12,090 bases of DNA from the NCBI GenBank assembly GCA_045587485.1, contig JAZNCI010000031.1:1-12090 (forward strand), in the 5' to 3' direction. Positions 7,222 through 12,090 of the stretch are shown piece after piece (position 1 is the stretch's first letter; the number at the start of each line of letters is the position of its first letter). The notes under the pieces are model-generated. The model was not told the DNA's origin, ran no database searches, and saw nothing but the letters and a program-made list of their open reading frames with translations. The stretch comes from SIG440 sp045587485 (GTDB lineage Bacteria > Bacillota > Clostridia > Monoglobales > Monoglobaceae). Both the position numbers and the translations under genes were made by a program.

Positions 7222-8370
7222 TTACAAATTGAGCATTACCTTGTAATCCTCTATTATATGACCGACCATAACGGATTTTTCAAAGTATTTTTCTGCTCTT
7301 ATTCTACCGTTCTTTGAATACTTTTCTTGTCTTTCCTTATCATTCATTAAAGAATTCATTTCTCTTGATAACTCTAAGCTATTCATTACCGGAATTAATT
7401 TTCCTGAAATATCGTCTTCAACAACCTCAGATGGTCCAGGAACATCTGTTGTGATAACAGGAACTCCCATTACCATAGCTTCTTGTAAGATATGGCCAAA
7501 TCCCTCTCTATATGTAGGATGAACAAGCACGTCCATTGCACATAAATATTTGGGAACATCATCATGAGAAACTCTTCCCGTAACAATTACAGAATCATTA
7601 GTATCAATAAAATCTAGATTTTCTTGTCTTGGGGGATAATTATTGTCTAAATCACCCACCAACAAAAGTTTAGCATTATCTATCTTCTTAAACGCCTCAA
7701 CAAGTTCGTTGAGTCCCTTATCTCTATGAATTCTTCCAATATAACCAAAAACAAACTCATCTCTGTTCAAACTATGTCTGCTTCTAATTTCACTACGATA
7801 TTCTTCATACTTGGAAATGTCAAACTCACTGAAATCAACACCAATAGTGCCACCAATCCCAATAACGGTGATTTTATCTTCTTTACAAACTCCTTCACTG
7901 ATATTGAACAATCGGTTTTTTGGACTTTGTGCTCTTACATGAGTCGAGGCCATACAAGTAATTTTTTCTATTGTTTTAAACATAAATCTTCTGAGTCCTG
8001 AAAAAGTTACGTATCTAATGCCCCACTGACCATAGACTCTCAATGGAATTTTAGACATTTTTGCTGCAACCGATGCATAAAATGATGCATTTGGAGTGTG
8101 GTACTGCACGTAATCAAATTTTTGCTCTTTGAAAAACTTTTTCAATGCCATTATACTGTCAAATGAACCTTTAACACTTATTCCTCTTGGGAAAGGAATT
8201 GCTTTTGTATGTATATACGGATACTGTTCATTTAATTCAGCTTCATATTCCTGCGACATATTGCAAACAATGGTTACGTCTATTCCTAATTTTTTATATT
8301 CTTCAAAAATTGGACGAAACCAATTATTTATTGACGTCCACATTGTTGTAATAATACATATCCTTTTCAT
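7222..8370 (-). CDS. GT4-type glycosyltransferase
   Basis: A 382-residue retaining GT-B glycosyltransferase from the chosen start. The N-terminal half contains FDYVQYHTPNASFYASVAAK (85-104) and YGQWGIRYVTFSG (113-125), a pattern seen in PglA/CapM-like enzymes (the HTP-x-AS element). The C-terminal half has FGYIGRIHRDKGLNELVEAF (208-227; G212, R213, K218) and the EX7E motif E289-GFGHILQ-E297, then VMGVPVITTDVPGPSEVV. The open frame extends 12 codons further upstream, but the start is set at ATG 8370 because it has GGAGAG (8377-8382) six bases upstream and overlaps the TGA of the hydroxyacid dehydrogenase gene as ATGA, implying translational coupling. Expected to add a sugar to the lipid-linked repeat; donor and linkage unknown. 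Confidence 0.92.
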   Translation of the reverse strand: MKRICIITTMWTSINNWFRPIFEEYKKLGIDVTIVCNMSQEYEAELNEQYPYIHTKAIPFPRGISVKGSFDSIMALKKFFKEQKFDYVQYHTPNASFYASVAAKMSKIPLRVYGQWGIRYVTFSGLRRFMFKTIEKITCMASTHVRAQSPKNRLFNISEGVCKEDKITVIGIGGTIGVDFSEFDISKYEEYRSEIRSRHSLNRDEFVFGYIGRIHRDKGLNELVEAFKKIDNAKLLLVGDLDNNYPPRQENLDFIDTNDSVIVTGRVSHDDVPKYLCAMDVLVHPTYREGFGHILQEAMVMGVPVITTDVPGPSEVVEDDISGKLIPVMNSLELSREMNSLMNDKERQEKYSKNGRIRAEKYFEKSVMVGHIIEDYKVMLNL

Positions 8371-9269
8371 AAGTAACTCTCCAAATTGTTCTTTATAATG
8401 TTCCACAATCTTAAACTGTTACCATCGCCGACAAATGAATTATGTGGTGTCACTATTACATTTTTCATATGCCACAAACAACTTTCCTGTGAAAGTGGCT
8501 CTTCCTCAAAAACATCAAGAACAGCACCAAAAATAGTCTGATTGTTAAGTGCATCTATCAAATCTTCTGTATTTACAATCATACCACGAGCAAGATTGAC
8601 TAATATTGCTTCTTTTTTCATCATCTTAATTGTATGTTTGTTAATCAAATACTTTGTTTGCTCATTAATTGGCAAAGTCAAAACAACTATATCTGCTTGT
8701 TTCAAGACATTTTCAAGATTGTTTATTGAATAAATCTCTTGATAGTGTTCTTTTTTTTGAAGAAACAAATCTACCCCAATAACTTTACAACCAAACGCAA
8801 AAAATCGTTTTGCTACTTCTGTACCTACTGAACCACACCCGATAATGCAAACTGTTTTACCAAATAATTCGCTTATATTTCGTTGTTTTTCCCAGACACA
8901 GTTTTCTTGGTTCTGCATAAATTCTTTGCTATTTTTAAGTATTTGAAGAACACCACACATAGCAAATTCAGCCATTGGAATACTATATACATCTTTTGCA
9001 TTATTAATTACAATTTTATGCTCTTTAATATATTCCAAGGGAACTCTATCAAGCCCCGCACTTGTAAGTTGTATATATCTAAGAGAAGTAAATTCTTCAA
9101 TAGAATGGTGCAAAAACAACCCGTTGCAAATAACACCTTCAACCACCGACGGGTCACAAGGCAAACGGTCTGATTCGTTTTGCATATATATAACCGTATG
9201 GCCCATCTGCTCTATAAACTCTACTTTATCGCTTGTGCAATTAAAAGCACCTGTAACTAGAAGTTTCAT
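8367..9269 (-). CDS. D-2-hydroxyacid dehydrogenase (NAD-dependent)
   Basis: A 300-residue member of the D-isomer-specific 2-hydroxyacid dehydrogenase family, which interconverts 2-oxoacids and D-2-hydroxyacids with NAD(H) in the cytoplasm. The substrate-binding part has YIQLTSAGLDRV (65-76) and NAKDVYSIPMAEF (90-102). The Rossmann motif is G144-CGSV-G149, followed by D167 at the end of the second strand, which favours NAD over NADP. The catalytic trio looks intact: R228 in NLARG, E257 in FEEEPL and H276 in TPHNS, with the normal 29- and 19-residue spacings. It is slightly short for the family (usually about 310-340). AAAGGA lies six bases before ATG 9269; the upstream acyltransferase stops three bases earlier, and the stop overlaps the next glycosyltransferase start. 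Being inside the EPS operon beside an aldolase suggests reduction of a 2-oxoacid precursor; substrate unknown. Confidence 0.9.
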   Translation of the reverse strand: MKLLVTGAFNCTSDKVEFIEQMGHTVIYMQNESDRLPCDPSVVEGVICNGLFLHHSIEEFTSLRYIQLTSAGLDRVPLEYIKEHKIVINNAKDVYSIPMAEFAMCGVLQILKNSKEFMQNQENCVWEKQRNISELFGKTVCIIGCGSVGTEVAKRFFAFGCKVIGVDLFLQKKEHYQEIYSINNLENVLKQADIVVLTLPINEQTKYLINKHTIKMMKKEAILVNLARGMIVNTEDLIDALNNQTIFGAVLDVFEEEPLSQESCLWHMKNVIVTPHNSFVGDGNSLRLWNIIKNNLESYL

Positions 9270-9272
9270 TTC

Positions 9273-10250
9273 TTATCCTTTCTGGATTTTCAGTTTAAAA
9301 GTCTGATAAATCTTGTCACACAATAACAAAATTCCTTTAACTACATAATGCAAAACCGTTGCACTAACAAATATTGTTCCTGTCAATACCAACCAATTTA
9401 TTGGGAAAGGAGCAACTTTTTTCAACGCGCCAATGATAACGTATTGAACCAAATATATTTCGAGTGTTATTTCAGATATGAAAACTATTATCTTTTTTAT
9501 AAAGATAGGAAGTTTTTCTAGTTTAGAATCTAATCCTGCAAAAGTTCGCATAATCATCCATAAAAACACAAACAACACTAACTGGTTGATTATTTGCAAA
9601 TTACTAATAGATGAATTTTTTGAAAATGCAAGTTTACAAACAAAATATACACCCACTGTCAAAAATGCTCCGACTCCAGCTATTACTGAAGGTTTGTTTC
9701 TGAATTGCTTGTCATTTTGCCTGAACCAAGCGCCAAGCAACATACTTTCCATAAATAAAAAACGAATCATCGGTTCACGTACTGTGTCAATGTGATAATA
9801 TGATTTATCATAAATAAAAATATAAACAAGCAAATAAACTACCGCAATAATTACCATTACAACAGGAAGCCGATTCTTAAACGTCTCTATCTTCATTATA
9901 AAATAGTAGGGAATGTATAAAACAATAATCGAAGCTACAAAATGATAATACGTTGGATATACAAACCACCACAACAGTGTTTGTTCAGAAGTGAGTGCAT
10001 ATGAACCAATTATTAAATAAAATACCGTTATCACAATTACCGGTAAATAACACCTGACCACACGTTTACTATACCATTTGGGAAAAGCAACTTTTACATT
10101 GTATAGACAATATCCTGATACAGCAAAGAAAATAACATCGCCTAAAAGTCCCCCATTAGCAATAAGCTCAGTGGGATAAACACCTGAATAATGAGAATTC
10201 GTTATCAAGCATGCAGCTAATGTTCTAAGAAATGCAATAAAAAATATCAT
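9273..10250 (-). CDS. Acyltransferase 3 family membrane protein (polysaccharide O-acyltransferase)
   Basis: A 325-residue polytopic membrane protein with about ten hydrophobic segments, matching the acyltransferase 3 family that moves acetyl, succinyl or other acyl groups onto exported glycans (OafA, WecH and relatives). The first membrane segment, FIAFLRTLAACLITNSHY, carries R9 and H20, corresponding to the conserved R...H of this family. FFAVSGYCLY (41-50) is the usual FF-x-x-SGY/F signature, and YSKRVVRCYLP (60-70) is the basic loop with the Arg pair. I chose ATG 10250; an open frame reaches a TTG at 10268 inside the preceding gene, but GGGGG about nine bases upstream of 10250 and the family's N-terminus favour the ATG. 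One base separates it from the aldolase stop. The acyl group is unknown; a product of the adjacent aldolase/dehydrogenase genes is an attractive but unproven donor. Confidence 0.85.
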   Translation of the reverse strand: MIFFIAFLRTLAACLITNSHYSGVYPTELIANGGLLGDVIFFAVSGYCLYNVKVAFPKWYSKRVVRCYLPVIVITVFYLIIGSYALTSEQTLLWWFVYPTYYHFVASIIVLYIPYYFIMKIETFKNRLPVVMVIIAVVYLLVYIFIYDKSYYHIDTVREPMIRFLFMESMLLGAWFRQNDKQFRNKPSVIAGVGAFLTVGVYFVCKLAFSKNSSISNLQIINQLVLFVFLWMIMRTFAGLDSKLEKLPIFIKKIIVFISEITLEIYLVQYVIIGALKKVAPFPINWLVLTGTIFVSATVLHYVVKGILLLCDKIYQTFKLKIQKG

Positions 10251-10251
10251 T

Positions 10252-11088
10252 CTAATTTGCCCCCACAATTGCCTTTATTATTTCTGTTACCTCAACTTGA
10301 TTTAACATTATTAATTCAGGATTATTTTTACAAATTGTTTCTTCTGCTCTCAGTTTATTTACACCATCTCTAAAGCAATTGTCAAGTTCTTGATATGGAG
10401 TTTTATCTGCATTGCAAAAACTTCTTGAAAGAATAACACAACTTGAACCAAGTCTATAATGCTCTTTAATTATTCGTTCTGCTGGTAATGGAACGTTCCC
10501 ACCAGGAACAGCAATTCCACCGAAGCCAAAAGGATATCCTTTTTTTCTAAACTTTTCGCATAAAGCCTCAACTGTTCCATCAGCCAAAAGTTCGAACATA
10601 AATTTCTTACCGAAACCCAAACTCATATCATTTAGTCCTATATATACTTCATCAATGCCCTCAATCTCAAGTATCTCATCTGCATTTTTATATGAATCGG
10701 GAGTTTCAAAAAGCAACATCGTTTTTGTTCTTCCGCCAACAGCATTAATAAAGGTTCTCACTTCTTGAACAGTTTTAAAAAAAGGTAACATTATTATGTC
10801 TGCACCAGAAGCAACTATCTTATCAATCTCTTCTTGAGTAGAATCATACTGTTCTGTTGCTTCATGAACAGGGTTGCATCGAACTAAAAGTTCAGCTTTT
10901 TTAACAACTCTTCTCAATGCAATTATGTCCTCAATAGTGTGATGAGATTGAACTGTATCCATTCCGCCTTGACGCAAGTCCTTACCGATATATTCCATAT
11001 CAACAAAAACTCTGTCAACACCATTCTTTTCTGCAATTACAGCAACTTCAGGACGATTTGTTATGTACATCAACTTTATATTATTCAT
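10252..11088 (-). CDS. HpcH/HpaI aldolase / citrate lyase-like family protein
   Basis: A 278-residue TIM-barrel protein of the HpcH/HpaI family, class II metal-dependent aldolases that join or split pyruvate (or acetyl-CoA-like units) and an aldehyde to give 4-hydroxy-2-oxoacids. Visible family elements: GVDRVFVDMEY (23-33), LLVRCNP (R70), ASGADIIMLPFFKTVQEV (93-110), LLFETPDSY (E128, expected metal ligand) and YIGLNDMSLGFG (D154, expected metal ligand). The DGEH motif of HpaI reads DMEY here, so Y33 stands where the catalytic-base His is expected, while SHH at 48-50 could offer a replacement. This suggests a related but altered reaction. Start ATG 11088 has AGGA about seven bases upstream and follows the priming transferase by 39 bases. 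It is unusual in an EPS operon and, with the two hydroxyacid dehydrogenases, points to synthesis of a small acid. Substrates unknown. Confidence 0.82.
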   Translation of the reverse strand: MNNIKLMYITNRPEVAVIAEKNGVDRVFVDMEYIGKDLRQGGMDTVQSHHTIEDIIALRRVVKKAELLVRCNPVHEATEQYDSTQEEIDKIVASGADIIMLPFFKTVQEVRTFINAVGGRTKTMLLFETPDSYKNADEILEIEGIDEVYIGLNDMSLGFGKKFMFELLADGTVEALCEKFRKKGYPFGFGGIAVPGGNVPLPAERIIKEHYRLGSSCVILSRSFCNADKTPYQELDNCFRDGVNKLRAEETICKNNPELIMLNQVEVTEIIKAIVGAN

Positions 11089-11127
11089 TATCGATTCCTA
11101 CTTTTCAGAAACATATTCCGCTATATT

Positions 11128-11733
11128 TTATTTTTTCACTGCTGTTTCTTTTGTGTTTTCGTTATCCTCATTTTTAAGTACTTTAAGAAAAGTTGTAAAA
11201 ATAATTTTAATGTCTAGCCAGAGTGACATATTATCAACATACCAAACATTAAGTTCAATTCGTTTATTCCACTCAACATCTTTTCTGCCGTTTATCTGAG
11301 CCCAGCCTGTAATACCAGGTCTAACTTCAAACATTCGGAGCTGAAAATCACTATATTCTGAATAATCCCAAGGATGATATGTAAGCGGAGGTCTTGGACC
11401 TACAAAACTCATTTCACCTTTAAGAATATTAATAAACTGTGGCAACTCGTCAATACTTGTAGCACGAATGATTTTGCCAATTCTCGTAACACGTGCATCA
11501 CCTTTTCCTGAATACACACCACTCCCTTGATTTTCAGCACCCACTACCATTGAACGGAATTTATAAATCTCAAAGACCTTGCCGTCAAGACCTATTCTTT
11601 TCTGCTTAAAAATCACAGGCCCGGGAGATGTAATTTTTATAATTATTGCTATCACTAACATTACTGGTGACAACACAATTAGAGCCATAAGAGCAATTAT
11701 GAAATCAAAAAATCTTTTAACGCTTTTATACAT
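11128..11733 (-). CDS. Priming undecaprenyl-phosphate sugar phosphotransferase (bacterial sugar transferase)
   Basis: A 201-residue monotopic phosphoglycosyltransferase with only the PglC/WbaP catalytic core and none of the extra N-terminal membrane segments of long WbaP-type enzymes. It transfers a sugar 1-phosphate from a nucleotide donor to undecaprenyl phosphate, starting each repeat unit. Seen: KRFFDFIIALMALIVLSPVM (6-25) forming the re-entrant helix with S22-P23; FKQKRIGLDGKVFEIYKFRSM (42-62); the catalytic Asp-Glu pair D95-E96 in ATSIDELPQF; SFVGPRPP (109-116); and RPGITGWAQINGR (138-150). I chose ATG 11733 over the upstream frame extension to 11760 because AGGAG (11742-11746) lies eight bases before it and the family begins at this point. 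It is the first gene of the array, after a consensus promoter. The sugar (often glucose, galactose or an N-acetylated bacillosamine-type sugar) cannot be told. Confidence 0.94.
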   Translation of the reverse strand: MYKSVKRFFDFIIALMALIVLSPVMLVIAIIIKITSPGPVIFKQKRIGLDGKVFEIYKFRSMVVGAENQGSGVYSGKGDARVTRIGKIIRATSIDELPQFINILKGEMSFVGPRPPLTYHPWDYSEYSDFQLRMFEVRPGITGWAQINGRKDVEWNKRIELNVWYVDNMSLWLDIKIIFTTFLKVLKNEDNENTKETAVKK

Positions 11734-11794
11734 ATATTTTTCTCCTAACAAACGTAACAACCCATAATAATTGCATTTTAGTTATATTCAGTTA

Positions 11795-11824
11795 ATTATA
11801 TCCTATATACTATATAAATGTCAA
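11795..11824 (-). promoter_or_regulatory. Sigma-A type promoter of the EPS operon
   Basis: On the minus strand a perfect -35 box TTGACA (11824-11819) is followed after 18 bases by a perfect -10 box TATAAT (11800-11795). Transcription should start near 11788, giving a leader of about 55 bases before the priming transferase ATG at 11733. T- and A-rich runs lie upstream of the -35, which could act as an UP element. No convincing second promoter was seen within the array, so this is probably the main promoter for the leftward genes. Confidence 0.8.
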
Positions 11825-11924
11825 TTGAATTTGATATAAAAAGGCATTTGAATCAAGAAAAATTTTGCACAAAAATTTTTACAATTTTTTTATTATTTTT
11901 TGTTTATATGCAAAATGTTTTTCA

Positions 11925-11954
11925 TTGACTTTTTAGGGCAGTTTATTATATAAT
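11925..11954 (+). promoter_or_regulatory. Sigma-A type promoter of the rightward gene
   Basis: TTGACT at 11925-11930 and TATAAT at 11949-11954 are separated by 18 bases, one base off the -35 consensus and matching the -10 consensus. The expected start is near 11961, giving a leader of about 95 bases before ATG 12057. The leader has no clear structured element; a 5-base GCAAA/TTTGC pairing is too weak to call. Confidence 0.75.
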
Positions 11955-12056
11955 AGTGTGTAATTTTTAATATTCGGCAAATAGGGTCTTTTTTAGGGCT
12001 TGTTTGCGTGGTCTGTTGAAATTTACTTTTGTATTTTTTATATTGGAGAGATATAT

Positions 12057-12090
12057 ATGGAAAGAAAAGTAGGTACAGTTTCAAGAGGTA
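12057..12090 (+). CDS. Start of rightward gene, probably coenzyme F420-0:L-glutamate ligase-like protein (partial)
   Basis: Only 11 codons are visible, reading MERKVGTVSRG, with GGAGAG (12045-12050) six bases upstream and a good promoter about 100 bases earlier, so a real gene start is well supported. The first residues match my memory of Firmicutes proteins annotated as coenzyme F420-0:L-glutamate ligase-like, which begin M-x-RKVGT-V-x-RGIR-x-P-I-I. In organisms that lack F420 their role is not settled. Identification from so few residues is tentative. It is transcribed away from the EPS operon and is likely an unrelated flanking gene, which would put the locus boundary in the intergenic region. 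Confidence 0.5.
   Translation, partial: MERKVGTVSRG

Larger units (their letters stand above)
11734..12056. other. Divergent intergenic region
   Basis: This 323-base, very AT-rich stretch separates the leftward EPS operon from the rightward gene. It holds two divergent consensus-like promoters (leftward 11795-11824, rightward 11925-11954), with about 100 bases between their -35 boxes. Between them is a low-complexity block (about 11856-11900) containing two copies of AAAATTTT plus long T runs. A near-identical repeat, CTTTTTAGGGC, occurs at 11929-11939 and 11988-11999. I see no coding sequence, tRNA, GC-rich terminator hairpin or recognisable riboswitch. Confidence 0.7.

Noticed and set aside
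9478..9795. Plus-strand open frame of 105 codons
   Set aside because: Lies entirely inside the acyltransferase gene in antisense; its Lys/Asn/Ile-rich composition reflects the reverse complement of membrane segments.
10252..11088. Phosphoenolpyruvate mutase (phosphonate biosynthesis) reading of the aldolase
   Set aside because: The sequence lacks the EDK-x5-NS type motif expected of PEP mutase, and no phosphonopyruvate decarboxylase gene is nearby; HpcH/HpaI-type elements fit better.
11856..11900. Repeated AAAATTTT block as a mobile-element end or origin
   Set aside because: AAAATTTT is self-complementary and expected by chance in such AT-rich DNA; there is no transposase, target duplication or further repeat.
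11961..12056. Possible riboswitch in the leader of the rightward gene
   Set aside because: The leader is under 100 bases, T-rich, and offers only a 5-base GCAAA/TTTGC stem; no known riboswitch core was recognised.
11893..12084. Minus-strand open frame of 63 codons across the intergenic region
   Set aside because: It is low-complexity Lys/Ile/Tyr-rich sequence that would run through the rightward promoter and the start of the rightward gene, with no domain resemblance.
1..12090. CRISPR array, tRNA, rRNA or insertion sequence
   Set aside because: No regularly spaced repeats, tRNA-like or rRNA-like stretches, transposase frames or terminal inverted repeats were seen by eye.

Overview
The window reads as part of a capsule or exopolysaccharide (EPS) biosynthesis locus from an AT-rich Gram-positive bacterium, most likely a gut or rumen Clostridia member. 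The grounds are strong A/T bias, purine-rich GGAG/AGGA ribosome binding sites, consensus sigma-A type promoters, an EpsG-type polymerase and a short PglC/WbaP-type priming transferase. The species cannot be named from the sequence.

Layout: twelve genes lie on the minus strand in one tight, leftward-reading operon-like array, and only the start of one plus-strand gene is present at the right edge. Transcription of the array should begin at a consensus promoter (TTGACA, 18-base spacer, TATAAT) at 11795-11824. In order of transcription the genes are: priming sugar-phosphate transferase (11733-11128); HpcH/HpaI-type aldolase (11088-10252); membrane acyltransferase 3 (10250-9273); D-2-hydroxyacid dehydrogenase (9269-8367); GT4 glycosyltransferase (8370-7222); malate/L-lactate dehydrogenase (Ldh_2) family oxidoreductase (7156-6185); divergent GT-B glycosyltransferase (6188-4893); GT4 with a four-cysteine segment (4808-3606); EpsG-family polymerase (3599-2535); GT2 glycosyltransferase (2506-1544); GT4 (1521-358); and the N-terminal part of another GT4 (335 to the left edge). 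Stop/start overlaps at 8367-8370 and 6185-6188 and gaps of 1 to 84 bases elsewhere support a single transcript. No flippase (Wzx) or chain-length/tyrosine-kinase genes are present; if they belong to the locus they must lie left of position 1 or elsewhere.

How the genes fit together: the first gene would load a sugar phosphate onto undecaprenyl phosphate, the six glycosyltransferases would extend the repeat unit, the EpsG-like protein would polymerise it and the acyltransferase would decorate it. The unusual part is a set of small-molecule enzymes embedded among them: an aldolase, a D-2-hydroxyacid dehydrogenase and a second, unrelated 2-hydroxyacid dehydrogenase. I infer a pathway making a non-sugar hydroxyacid building block or substituent. 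Two of the three appear to have changed residues at positions that are normally catalytic. A 20-codon fragment between two genes (7146-7208) looks like the tail of a lost hexapeptide-repeat acetyltransferase, suggesting the locus has been remodelled.

The 323-base intergenic region on the right carries divergent promoters. The rightward one (TTGACT, 18, TATAAT) drives a gene whose first 11 residues resemble the coenzyme F420-0:L-glutamate ligase-like proteins of Firmicutes. This gene is probably outside the EPS locus, so the right end of the array is probably the locus boundary.
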